Positions 16,831 through 25,046 of a DNA stretch of 64,000 bases are shown piece by piece; the stretch's first letter is position 1, and the number at the start of each line of letters is the position of its first letter. Both the position numbers and the translations under genes were made by a program. The stretch comes from Anaerobacillus isosaccharinicus. Lineage in GTDB: Bacteria > Bacillota > Bacilli > Bacillales > Anaerobacillaceae. Below the pieces are notes generated by a model. It was not told the origin of the DNA, searched no databases, and was given only the letters and a program-made list of their open reading frames with translations. Location: contig NZ_CP063356.1 in the NCBI RefSeq assembly GCF_001866075.3, positions 4,702,164 to 4,766,163 on the forward strand. Reading direction: 5' to 3'.

Positions 16831-18051
16831 TTAGTTAATGAACGCACGTTTCGTTTCTTTAATATAGATCACATCAAATTTTAAACCTTCCGCAATGGCA
16901 CGTAATGGAACATACACTTTCCCATTAAGCATCTGAATTTGATCATTTAGTTTTACTATCTCGTCTCCAATTGTAATGAAATTCTTACCTACTTTAAACG
17001 AAATTACCTCATCGTTCAAATTAACAATTGCACTTTGCGTCGCACCGTTCCAACTAACCTCTGCTCCAAGAGTTTCTGCGTATTCGCGGATTGGAACGAA
17101 TGTGCTACCGTTTAAAATGACTGGTGGAAATGGAATTTGTAGTTCTTTTCCTTTCACGATAATCGTAATAGGCTTATCACTCAATGGCGCTTCGTGATAA
17201 ACTCCCCATAATGTTTCAGAAATCGTTTTTGCCATCGCCTCATAGCCTCTTTGGTTTGGGTGAATATCGGCTCGTAAAATATGAGTATACAAAACTTCAC
17301 GATTAATAAAGTCTTTGGCAACTGGAGCTAAAAGAAGTTCATAATTCTCTTTCTTATATTTCTTGACTAACTCTTCTAGCACCTTCGTAAAAGTTGTACT
17401 TAACAATGTTAACTTATTATACATGTCACGATTAATCCTTGGAAATGGATTGTATTGATCAGCAATGACAATCGTAACATCAGGATTTAAATTATATATA
17501 ATACCAAGTGTTTCTTCGATATTTATAAGATACTCAGCGATTTTTTCTGTTAAAAAAAGTTGAAGTTCCTGATCATCAAGATCACGAATATCGATATATG
17601 TTCGTGCCCCAAAGTCATTTCCACCAATGGAAATCGTAATCAAGTCTGCATGCTTAATATCTTCCTTTAGCAATGACATACTTTTAAGTAAAGGGTCAAT
17701 CCAAGGGTCCCGTAAGTTGTTTTGAATATCTGATTTCTTTGGTGTTGTACCATTGTCCATGGTCACTATGATATTTTTTAACCCTGAACTTGTTAAGCCA
17801 TTCACACCATAATTTTTTACAGTAGTCTTATTGTAAAAAAGTGATTGCTCATAAACTCGATCTACAAATCCATACACTTTGGCCTCTGGGTCAAGAAGTT
17901 GTTGTGGTTCCAAGCCAACAGTTAACGAATCACCTAAGGCTACATAGAGAATGGAATCACTCTTCGCATCTGTAAAAGTAGGAACTGTTACAACAAACAT
18001 TAACGTAAATATCATGACGAATGCCAGTGTTTTTCGTCTAATATATTTCAT
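16831..18051 (-). CDS. Secreted SGNH/GDSL hydrolase with copper-amine-oxidase-like domain
   Basis: A 406-residue exported protein. Signal peptide: RRKTLAFVMIFTLMFVVTVPTFTDA. The SGNH lipase/esterase domain (about 35-290) has the nucleophile block YVALGDSLTVG, ISIGGNDFG and the catalytic Asp-His pair in ILRADIHPNQRG. The C-terminal about 100 residues are a copper-amine-oxidase N-terminal-like domain (two VPLRAIAE/VPIREYAETLGA repeats), a wall-associated module common in Bacilli that does not imply copper chemistry. Likely an extracellular esterase or glycan deacetylase; substrate unknown. ATG at 18051 follows AGGAGGC. Confidence 0.88.
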   Translation of the reverse strand: MKYIRRKTLAFVMIFTLMFVVTVPTFTDAKSDSILYVALGDSLTVGLEPQQLLDPEAKVYGFVDRVYEQSLFYNKTTVKNYGVNGLTSSGLKNIIVTMDNGTTPKKSDIQNNLRDPWIDPLLKSMSLLKEDIKHADLITISIGGNDFGARTYIDIRDLDDQELQLFLTEKIAEYLINIEETLGIIYNLNPDVTIVIADQYNPFPRINRDMYNKLTLLSTTFTKVLEELVKKYKKENYELLLAPVAKDFINREVLYTHILRADIHPNQRGYEAMAKTISETLWGVYHEAPLSDKPITIIVKGKELQIPFPPVILNGSTFVPIREYAETLGAEVSWNGATQSAIVNLNDEVISFKVGKNFITIGDEIVKLNDQIQMLNGKVYVPLRAIAEGLKFDVIYIKETKRAFIN

Positions 18052-18199
18052 CTAAAAAAGCCTCCTAGAATAAAGATTATGTCTAACTAACTTATATTCT
18101 AGATAACTCGTAAAATTCCCTTTAATACTAATAAAATTACCATTATTTTAGTATTACAATTTCCGATAATTAAGTTGATAATGATGATGGGTGATCGAA

Positions 18200-18835
18200 A
18201 TGAAACACGTAGGTAGAAGAATATCTTTAATTTTAAGCTTAGTTGTATTGCTTGTTGCCATTGTTTATGTAGATATAACGAAAAGCTCATTTCTGTTGTT
18301 ATTATGCATCAATCAAATCGTTTTTTTATTCGTTGGGATCCGTTACGATCAAACAAAAACAAAGGCAGAGCGGGATCATCTAACAAATTTATATAACCGT
18401 GTCTTTATCTCAGAGAGACTACCTAAGCTGTTAAAGAAAAAGTCTAATTTAGCTGTCTGTATTGTTGATATTGATTGTTTTAAATCCATTAATGATAGCC
18501 ATGGTCACCATGTGGGTGATGATGTCATAAAACGAATTGCCTACATATTAGAATCCGAAACTCGTAAAGCAGATTTTGTTGTACGTTGGGGCGGAGATGA
18601 GTTTTTAATAATTGCACCAAATCTAAATAACGAATTTCTAATTTCATTAAACGGTCGTATCAATCGTAGACTTGAATTGATTTCACAACAATATGGTTTT
18701 CCAATCTGTGTTTCTATGGGAATCGCTACTTGTGCAGGTGACAGAGATATTGAAGCGATGATCCAACTAGCAGATGAAAATATGTACAGTCGAAAGCGAG
18801 AAAAGCAAAACCGCTTAAATCCACATTACCTATAA
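18200..18835 (+). CDS. Membrane GGDEF protein, putative diguanylate cyclase
   Basis: A 211-residue protein: two N-terminal membrane helices (ISLILSLVVLLVAIVYVDI and SFLLLLCINQIVFLFVGI) and a GGDEF domain (about 55-205). The active site reads RWGGDEFLI, an intact GGDEF motif, and an inhibitory-site RKAD lies exactly five residues before it, so a feedback-regulated active cyclase making c-di-GMP is expected. No sensor domain beyond the membrane anchor is present, making it a minimal cyclase. ATG at 18200 after GGGTGAT is preferred to the GTG at 18191. It diverges from the GDSL gene. Confidence 0.88.
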   Translation: MKHVGRRISLILSLVVLLVAIVYVDITKSSFLLLLCINQIVFLFVGIRYDQTKTKAERDHLTNLYNRVFISERLPKLLKKKSNLAVCIVDIDCFKSINDSHGHHVGDDVIKRIAYILESETRKADFVVRWGGDEFLIIAPNLNNEFLISLNGRINRRLELISQQYGFPICVSMGIATCAGDRDIEAMIQLADENMYSRKREKQNRLNPHYL

Positions 18836-18840
18836 TGAAT

Positions 18841-18880
18841 AGCCCCCCTTGTAGCTTTTTTGTCTAGGGGGGCTTTGTTT
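18841..18880 (+). terminator. Terminator after the GGDEF gene
   Basis: AGCCCCCCT (18841-18849) pairs with AGGGGGGCT (18866-18874), followed by TTTGTTT. The next gene, on the minus strand, ends at 18879. Confidence 0.85.
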
Positions 18881-19256
18881 ACCTCACGTATTCAGCTTGA
18901 AAGGAGTTTTCACCCGCATGAACTGAGAGTAAGGTACTAGCATAGCCTACTAAGCGATTAACTAGTTCATCTGTAACCGCATAAACGAGGGGATAGAGGG
19001 CGGGATCAAATAACTTAGGATCATCTAAGATAATTGTCGTATTAATAAATATATCGCGGTTTCCTTGAAGGTCGTAATGGATGATTGCCTTACCAACCGC
19101 TCCTTTCGTCATTGGATCACTAAACCCTTGTAGAAATAAATACCATTCCTCAGCAGTTTGTGAGCGAAAGTTTTTAGTAAAGCTCATCCCAGCTAGCTCT
19201 TCTGTAATTTTTTCCTGTAATTCTGGATTAGTAAGATCTGATATATTTTCATTCAT
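18879..19256 (-). CDS. Hypothetical protein, 125 residues
   Basis: Not recognised. A soluble acidic protein (MNENISDLTNPELQEKITEELAGMSF) with a possible alpha/beta fold (IIHYDLQGNRDIFINTTIILDD) and no cysteine or membrane segment. The start is the ATG at 19256, about 8 nt after AAGGGG; a longer frame upstream lacks a ribosome binding site. It ends against the GGDEF terminator. A TTATA-type -10 sequence lies just upstream. Confidence 0.7.
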   Translation of the reverse strand: MNENISDLTNPELQEKITEELAGMSFTKNFRSQTAEEWYLFLQGFSDPMTKGAVGKAIIHYDLQGNRDIFINTTIILDDPKLFDPALYPLVYAVTDELVNRLVGYASTLLSVHAGENSFQAEYVR

Positions 19257-19399
19257 GACGTTACCCCTTACGTTTTTTACTATTTTTATCCACTTGATAC
19301 AAACTATTTCTAGACGTGTATAATACATATGTATAAATTTTTGGTAGTGTCAAAAGTTCTATGAAAACTAAGGATCTCTGACACATACTACCATTTTGG

Positions 19400-19583
19400 T
19401 TAGCTGAGACACCCGCCATCGCTCTTGACAAACACGCCAATGGTTTAGCGAGAGGTTTAACAAGGGCGAAGAGGACAAAAGAAGGCATAGCTAAATAAGC
19501 CCTTGGTATTTCCATTTTAAACCATTGGCAAGTTCGGTTTGTCAAGAGTGCGCTCCGCCGATGGCTAGGAAGGGCTCAGCTAA
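19400..19583. repeat. Large imperfect palindrome (184 bp) beside the transposase gene
   Basis: Three perfect paired blocks occur in order: TTAGCTGAG (19400-19408) with CTCAGCTAA (19575-19583); CTCTTGACAAAC (19422-19433) with GTTTGTCAAGAG (19537-19548); GCCAATGGTTTA (19436-19447) with TAAACCATTGGC (19518-19529). A roughly 70-nt loop carries GGGC...GCCC. It fills most of the 334-bp gap between the hypothetical gene and the transposase stop codon. It may be the non-coding end of the transposon or a separate MITE. Confidence 0.75.
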
Positions 19584-19590
19584 ACAAAAG

Positions 19591-21024
19591 TTAGGCAGTT
19601 TGCTTACTTATCCAATCCTGGGCAAGACCAATAAGAGTTGTCCATCTAGCAGGCATGTTTGGAAGCTTATCTAGCTCAGGAAGCGTTACTGGTACTTTCC
19701 CTTCTAAAGCTGAATGTGGTCTTAGAAAGTTAAAGTAAGCAACGAACAAGGTCACAAAAGAAACAGAACCATGTTCTGACCCGAAACCATGAGTGGATCG
19801 ATAGTTTCCTTTAAAGGTACGATTTAGCCGCTCGATAATTTGTTTGAGAGGTCGATATTCCTTTGATACCTCGTCTTCGTTGGTTAAGCCAATTACCTGA
19901 ATCACCTCAAACGGGATTTGATGCTGGGCAAAAAAGTGTTGTGCTAATAAGTAAATGGGATTGCCATCGACAACGAAAGTTAGGTTTTCTGGGATTTTCC
20001 TAAGCTTTAACAACACTTCGTCTATCGCTTTAATAGCCGTAGCTGTATCTCGATTGGGTGACACAGGATAAGAGAGAATGACTTTCTTCACGGCATCAAA
20101 AAAGAAAAACAGGTAATGCCAACGGCCATTTACGCGGATGTATGTTTCGTCACCACAGAATTGATCTGAAAGCTCGTAAGGATAGTGATCAATATAAGGT
20201 TTCAACCACAATGCCACACTATTTTCGTAATTTAAAATGCTTTGATGAGAAATTGATACACCATGTACATCTTTCATCAACGCTGCTGTTTTACGGGCTG
20301 AAAGTCCATAATTGACGTGATAAGTCAAAATCAGTCCAAGCGTATGTGGAGACACATAAATTCTTGATAGATCAACTCTCGGTCTCTTTGGTGAATGCTT
20401 CGCTAATGGTTGAAAATCAATGTGAAACTGGCGGTAAATATAGCGAAGTTTAAAGGCTTGAGGATCTTCTTTGAACCGATTTTTCTCTTTTTGAGTCATC
20501 GCATTACGTTTCTGTTGGTAATAAGAACAAGCGTCGTTTTTACACTTGTACACATGGAAGTCTTTTCTTTCCTTCACTTTTTCGAGTGTTTTTGAACAGT
20601 GAGGGCATTTCAGGATTGCTTCCTTGAGATAACGGTTTTTCTCACTGAAAAGGCACGAACACACCTTACATTGATATTGTCCTTTCGCTCCATTGTTCGC
20701 ATACAAGTAATCTGCTGGAGCACCACACGTAGGACATTTCATTGATAAAGGAACGGGTGTTGACTTCGATCGTCTTTGTACTGGTTTGAGAGGCTTCCCC
20801 TTAGTCTCCAGGTGTTCAGATAATAAAAGTCTAAAATCTAGTTTTTGGGGAACTTCAATGATCGGTAGATCATCAACTTGAAGCTTGCGATAAGGTTTAT
20901 TAACTGGAGCTTCAGTCGGTTTATCAAACATGCTTTTCCCGATTAGTAGGGTAAGCAATGTTCGAATGACTTGTTCTTGGTAGTTTATAAAAGTAAGTAA
21001 ATAGGTTATAATTTGAGGTAACAA
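19591..21024 (-). CDS. DDE (rve-type) transposase with zinc ribbons
   Basis: A 477-residue transposase. The N-terminal half has several zinc-binding CxxC pairs (CPTCGAPADYLY...CKVCSC, CPHC...CKNDAC), followed by an HTH-like segment (NYGLSARKTAALMKDVHGVSISHQSI) and a retroviral-integrase-type catalytic core: CGDETYIRVNGRWHYLFFFFDA (D), FVVDGNPIY (D) and IIERLNRTFKGNYRS (E). It starts at a TTG at 21024 after GAGGAAGTG. The frame is intact. I could not define terminal inverted repeats or a target duplication; the element probably spans roughly 19340-21105. The IS family is not certain. Confidence 0.82.
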   Translation of the reverse strand: MLPQIITYLLTFINYQEQVIRTLLTLLIGKSMFDKPTEAPVNKPYRKLQVDDLPIIEVPQKLDFRLLLSEHLETKGKPLKPVQRRSKSTPVPLSMKCPTCGAPADYLYANNGAKGQYQCKVCSCLFSEKNRYLKEAILKCPHCSKTLEKVKERKDFHVYKCKNDACSYYQQKRNAMTQKEKNRFKEDPQAFKLRYIYRQFHIDFQPLAKHSPKRPRVDLSRIYVSPHTLGLILTYHVNYGLSARKTAALMKDVHGVSISHQSILNYENSVALWLKPYIDHYPYELSDQFCGDETYIRVNGRWHYLFFFFDAVKKVILSYPVSPNRDTATAIKAIDEVLLKLRKIPENLTFVVDGNPIYLLAQHFFAQHQIPFEVIQVIGLTNEDEVSKEYRPLKQIIERLNRTFKGNYRSTHGFGSEHGSVSFVTLFVAYFNFLRPHSALEGKVPVTLPELDKLPNMPARWTTLIGLAQDWISKQTA

Positions 21025-21194
21025 CTTGTCACTTCCTCTTTCTTTGGGATTTGTGTGTGTGTGGTTACCTCACTAATACCTTAGAATTCTGGGGGTGGCA
21101 AGTTTTTTGCTTATAAAGCCCTCTAAGCTAGGATTTAATAGCCTATTTCTATATAAAGTTTTGACAATACGAAATTTTTATAGGGGGCTTTTTA

Positions 21195-21533
21195 ATGACA
21201 AATATAGCTGCACCAGCACAAAAACAATTAGATGCTTATAATAGCAGAAATTTAGACGAATTTATGGAATGTTATTCTGAAACGTGCTTTGTTGAGGATG
21301 GTGCTGGGAATGTACTAATGGAAAATAAAGAAGCAATGCGAAAACGATACGAACTTCTTTTCGCCGAAAGCCCAGATCTTCATTGTCGCTTAGTTTCGAG
21401 AATTGTCCTTGAAAGCTATGTCCTTGATGAAGAGCGAGTAACTGGATCACGTGGTTCTAAGGAGGAAAGACATGTAGTAGCAGTTTATAAGATTGAAAAT
21501 GGGTTAATCACGCATGTTAGGTTTTTATATTAA
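21195..21533 (+). CDS. NTF2-like / SnoaL-type small protein
   Basis: A 112-residue single-domain protein with the nuclear-transport-factor-2 fold pattern: an N-terminal helix (PAQKQLDAYNSRNLDEFMECYSE), then VEDGAGNVLMENKEAMRKRYELLF and a C-terminal VAVYKIENGLITHVRFLY strand pair. Such proteins are small ketosteroid-isomerase-like enzymes or binding proteins; the substrate cannot be inferred. ATG at 21195 follows TAGGGGGC. It is monocistronic. Confidence 0.8.
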   Translation: MTNIAAPAQKQLDAYNSRNLDEFMECYSETCFVEDGAGNVLMENKEAMRKRYELLFAESPDLHCRLVSRIVLESYVLDEERVTGSRGSKEERHVVAVYKIENGLITHVRFLY

Positions 21534-21537
21534 TAAA

Positions 21538-21873
21538 GAAAGAGGCTGGGACAAAAGTGTTTTAATCAATGAGAAATCCGAACAATGGTAGTTGGTGCAT
21601 ATCCATCGCTTCGGAAATATACTTCGCTTTCCGCGGGCGGCTGGTGAGCCTCCTCGTGCTTACGCACTGTGGGGTCTCACCCTTGCCTTTCATCCCGCAG
21701 GAACGAGCGTTACTCCACTGCTAATACTTCGAGTTGTCTCGACGGATACGCTTCGTCAGCGTTAGCATGTAGAGGAAGAGACAGTATCTCTACGTATATT
21801 TCCTCCGCTCTGGTTTTGTATTGTTCGGATTTTCAGCTAAACACTTTAGTTATGTCCCAGCACAGCCTCTTTC
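21538..21873. repeat. MITE-like interspersed repeat with AGAGGCTGGGACA ends
   Basis: The left end GAAAGAGGCTGGGACA...AAAGTGTTT matches the complement of the right end (AAACACTTTAGTTATGTCCCAGC...GCCTCTTTC), apart from a 5-bp insertion. The interior is relatively GC-rich, with the CGCTTTCCGCGGGCGGC and TGGGGTCTCACCCTTGCC words common in Bacillaceae intergenic repeats. No coding capacity. A degenerate relative lies at 26950-27056. Confidence 0.8.
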
Positions 21874-21910
21874 TTATTTCTATAAGTTTTCCTAAATCCC
21901 TCACAAACTA

Positions 21911-22399
21911 CTACATAATAAAAATGTGAGTAATGACAAAAACAAAAAAGATAAATGCCATCCTATAATGGAATTTTCGCCTAAAGCCAGAAGCCTTAAG
22001 CTTTCTCAACACGCCACTAAAAAGCAAAATTGTTAGAACTAAAAAAGCGAAAATACCACTCACTATTTTTGAATTTTGCAGCTGTTGGGTATGAACAGAA
22101 ATCATCATTGACCCATGTAAGACGATTAATCCCACAGCGGTAATGGCAATTGCAACGTGGTACTTCATCATTTTCTTTGAAATTTTCGCTAGTTTAACTT
22201 TAACATTTCGATCTTTTCCTTTTCTAATAAGTAAAAGGACAAAATACATGTTTACATTTACCAAAAATAATACGAATGCTACTTGGGAAATGATTTTTGC
22301 TGATAAAATATAGTAAGAACTAGACCCTTGATAAAAACTCCAACCTACAATTAAACAAATGGTTAAGGTATTAACTAGTAGCCATTTTCTAATCAACAT
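21911..22399 (-). CDS. Small multi-helix membrane protein with paired haem-type histidines
   Basis: A 162-residue protein with an N-terminal hydrophobic helix and about four more. Two helices each hold two His residues 13-14 apart: YHVAIAITAVGLIVLHG and FHYRMAFIFFVFVITHIFIM. This spacing is the bis-haem signature of cytochrome b561 / ferric-reductase-like transmembrane domains. No flavin or NAD domain is present, so it would be a stand-alone electron-transfer membrane subunit. This is inference from the pattern, not from strong homology. ATG at 22399 after GGGTGGGGGA; 33 bp downstream of topB on the same strand. Confidence 0.6.
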   Translation of the reverse strand: MLIRKWLLVNTLTICLIVGWSFYQGSSSYYILSAKIISQVAFVLFLVNVNMYFVLLLIRKGKDRNVKVKLAKISKKMMKYHVAIAITAVGLIVLHGSMMISVHTQQLQNSKIVSGIFAFLVLTILLFSGVLRKLKASGFRRKFHYRMAFIFFVFVITHIFIM

Positions 22400-22432
22400 T
22401 TCTCCCCCACCCTCTTCTATATATGAAGAAAC

Positions 22433-24622
22433 CTACTTCTTCAACTTAGCAAGTGCATCTGCAAACGGGTTATTAAACGGTTCTTCCTTACCTTTATTTT
22501 GCTGGTTTAAGTATTTTGAGACATCTTTTTTCGAAATTTTTGTGTTTTTCTCTTTATTTCTACGTTCTGTAAATGTTGAAAGCTTCTCACGATGTCCACA
22601 TTTACAAACAAAAATTTGCCCTTCGCCTTGACCACGAAGCTCAAGCTTCTTCTTACAATTTGGGCATCTTGCATTCGTTGTCTGTGAAATAGTTTTTTTA
22701 TGTCCACATTCACGATCTTGGCAAACATGCATTTTACCACGTTTTCCATTAACCTCAAGCATTGGCTTGCCACAATCAGGACATTTACTTCCAGTTAAGT
22801 TGTCATGCTTGAACTTTTCTTTACTATTTTTTATTTCATTAACAACTAGCTTTGCATAGCTTTTCATTTCATTAATAAAGGTATCTTTATTTAGTTGACC
22901 GTTAGAAATGGCCTCAAGCTTCATTTCCCATTCAGCTGTTAAGGCTGGCGATTTTAAATCTTCAGGAGCAAGATCAAGAAGCTGCTTTCCTTTTGATGTG
23001 ACGAAAATGTCTTTGCCTCTTTTTTCAATCAAGAATGTACTGAATAACTTCTCGATAATATCCGCTCTCGTTGCAACAGTACCAAGTCCACCTGTTTTCC
23101 CTAACATCCGGGCAAGTTCTTTGTCATTGGAAGGCATGTATTTAGCTGGGTTTTCCATCGCCGACAGTAATGTGGCTTCGTTAAGTGGTACAGGTGGCTT
23201 CGTTTGTCCCTTCGTTTGTGTGATCGAAGAGATAGTTAGCTGATCACCTTTCGAAATATTAGGTAACTGCTGATCCTTTAGCTCATCTTCATCTGATTCC
23301 TCAAAGCGATTTTCATAGATTTCTTTCCAACCAAGTGATTGAATGATTTTTCCGCTAGCTATGAAAGTTTCATTCCCAATCTTAGCCTTTAGTTTTGTTT
23401 GCTCATATAAAAACGGTGGTGAAAGAACAGCCAAAAATCGTTTAATCACTAAGTCATAGATCTTTCTCTCTTTATCGGTAAGTTTCGCAAGATTAACAAA
23501 CTCATCAGTGGGAAGGATTGCATGATGATCCGATACTTTACTATCATCTACATACGACTTATTTGCTTTAATTGGTGATTGTAAAATTTTCGCCGCTATT
23601 TTCGAATATGGACCAATTCCACAAGCTTTTACCCGATCTTTTAATGTTGCTACAATATCAGTAGAAATAAAACGAGAATCAGTCCTCGGGTATGTTAGAA
23701 TTTTATGTTGCTCATAAAGCTTTTGCATAATCGACAGCGTCTCTTTTGCTGAATAACCAAAGGCTTTATTGGCATCTCGTTGTAATTCTGTTAGGTCATA
23801 TAATTGTGGTGCATAGCTTTTTTTCGCTGTTTTTTCAACAGCAACCACTTGAGCAGACTTTGTATTTTTTATCTGTTTTAAAAGCTCATCACTTTGTCCT
23901 TTATCAAATGTCTTTAGGTCATTTGATTTTTGATCCTGCCAAACAAGCTTTAGTTTACTGTCTGTTTGTGCAGTAATACCGTAAAAATCTTTCGGCTTAA
24001 ACTGTTTAATTTCTTCTTCCCGTTTGGCGATCATCGCAATCGTCGGCGTTTGAACACGGCCACAAGAAAGCTGAGCATTATGCTTTGTTGTTAACGCGCG
24101 TGTTGCATTAATCCCAACAAACCAATCAGCTTCCGATCTAGCAACAGCTGAATGATATAAATTTTCGTATTGCTTCCCACTTTTCAACTGTTTAAAGCCA
24201 TCTTTAATTGCTTTGTCAGTTACAGACGAGATCCAAAGACGCTTCAACGGTTTTTTAACCTTTACTTTTTCGATAATCCATCTTGCTACTAGCTCTCCTT
24301 CACGTCCAGCATCTGTAGCAATAATGACTTCCCCTACATCTTTACGGAGAAGCTGAGTTTTCACAGCTTGAAATTGCTTTCCTGTTTTTTTTATAACAAC
24401 AAGCTTTAATTCACTTGGTAACATCGGTAAATCTTCTAATTTCCACGCTTTATATTTATCATCGTACGTCTCAGGATCTGCTAAAGTCACTAAATGACCT
24501 AACGCCCACGTAACAATATATTCCTGACCTTCTAAGTAACCGTCGCCCTTTTTCGGACAGTTAAGCACTCGGGCAATATCTCTACCAACAGAGGGCTTTT
24601 CACATAAAACTACTTTTTTCAT
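22433..24622 (-). CDS. topB: DNA topoisomerase III
   Basis: A 729-residue type IA topoisomerase that relaxes and decatenates DNA by passing strands through a transient single-strand break. Seen: TOPRIM (KKVVLCEKPSVGRDIARVL, ATDAGREGELVAR), the catalytic tyrosine in ILTYPRTDSRFIS (about residue 313), GRVQTPTIAMI, and two C-terminal zinc ribbons (CPDCGKPMLE...CQDREC and CPNCKKKLEL...CKCG). The start is the ATG at 24622 (MKKVVLCEK), 7 nt after GAAAGGATG; the upstream in-frame ATG overlaps that site. Length is typical of Bacillus TopB. Confidence 0.95.
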   Translation of the reverse strand: MKKVVLCEKPSVGRDIARVLNCPKKGDGYLEGQEYIVTWALGHLVTLADPETYDDKYKAWKLEDLPMLPSELKLVVIKKTGKQFQAVKTQLLRKDVGEVIIATDAGREGELVARWIIEKVKVKKPLKRLWISSVTDKAIKDGFKQLKSGKQYENLYHSAVARSEADWFVGINATRALTTKHNAQLSCGRVQTPTIAMIAKREEEIKQFKPKDFYGITAQTDSKLKLVWQDQKSNDLKTFDKGQSDELLKQIKNTKSAQVVAVEKTAKKSYAPQLYDLTELQRDANKAFGYSAKETLSIMQKLYEQHKILTYPRTDSRFISTDIVATLKDRVKACGIGPYSKIAAKILQSPIKANKSYVDDSKVSDHHAILPTDEFVNLAKLTDKERKIYDLVIKRFLAVLSPPFLYEQTKLKAKIGNETFIASGKIIQSLGWKEIYENRFEESDEDELKDQQLPNISKGDQLTISSITQTKGQTKPPVPLNEATLLSAMENPAKYMPSNDKELARMLGKTGGLGTVATRADIIEKLFSTFLIEKRGKDIFVTSKGKQLLDLAPEDLKSPALTAEWEMKLEAISNGQLNKDTFINEMKSYAKLVVNEIKNSKEKFKHDNLTGSKCPDCGKPMLEVNGKRGKMHVCQDRECGHKKTISQTTNARCPNCKKKLELRGQGEGQIFVCKCGHREKLSTFTERRNKEKNTKISKKDVSKYLNQQNKGKEEPFNNPFADALAKLKK

Positions 24623-24743
24623 GAAAAACATCCTTTCAAACTTTGCTACCCATTACTATAACATATGTTTCGTTCGTAGGCACATTAGTCATGAGTAACT
24701 AAATACGATAAAAACACAAAAAAACATCCGCAAAATGCGGATG

Positions 24744-25019
24744 CTATTCTTGAATTGGATCTGATGTTAACCCTTGTTTTTTGATTTCTGGGTTTGTTTT
24801 CATGCTTTCCATTTCTTTTCCTAACTTTTTTACATCTTCAAAATTTGTTGTCATTGTATTTTCACTTTTATCTTTTTCTTTTTTAGGTTCATTCTTCTTT
24901 TTTGTAATCGGATTTTCTATTTGTTTTTTATCCTTTTCATCATTAATGATACCGCCACCAAGTCCTTCATTGATCATTTCATCGATTTGTTCTTTTTCTT
25001 TTAGTTTTTCTTGTTTCAT
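24744..25019 (-). CDS. Hypothetical small charged protein, promoter side interrupted by an IS
   Basis: A 91-residue, highly charged, probably disordered protein (MKQEKLKEKEQIDEMINEGLGGG..., KKKNEPKKEKDKSE). The ATG at 25019 is preceded by AAAGGAGG, a strong site. The longer reading to 25154 is rejected because its extra N-terminus is encoded entirely inside the IS4-type element, whose end lies at 25047, only 28 bp before the start. The insertion separates the gene from its original promoter, so expression may depend on the IS. Function unknown. Confidence 0.7.
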   Translation of the reverse strand: MKQEKLKEKEQIDEMINEGLGGGIINDEKDKKQIENPITKKKNEPKKEKDKSENTMTTNFEDVKKLGKEMESMKTNPEIKKQGLTSDPIQE

Positions 25020-25046
25020 TTTTGGAACAACCTCCTTTGAAATGAA

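Noticed and set aside
19261..19545. A 94-codon minus-strand frame beside the transposase
   Set aside because: It runs through the large palindrome, has no recognisable domain and overlaps the promoter region of the gene ending at 18879.
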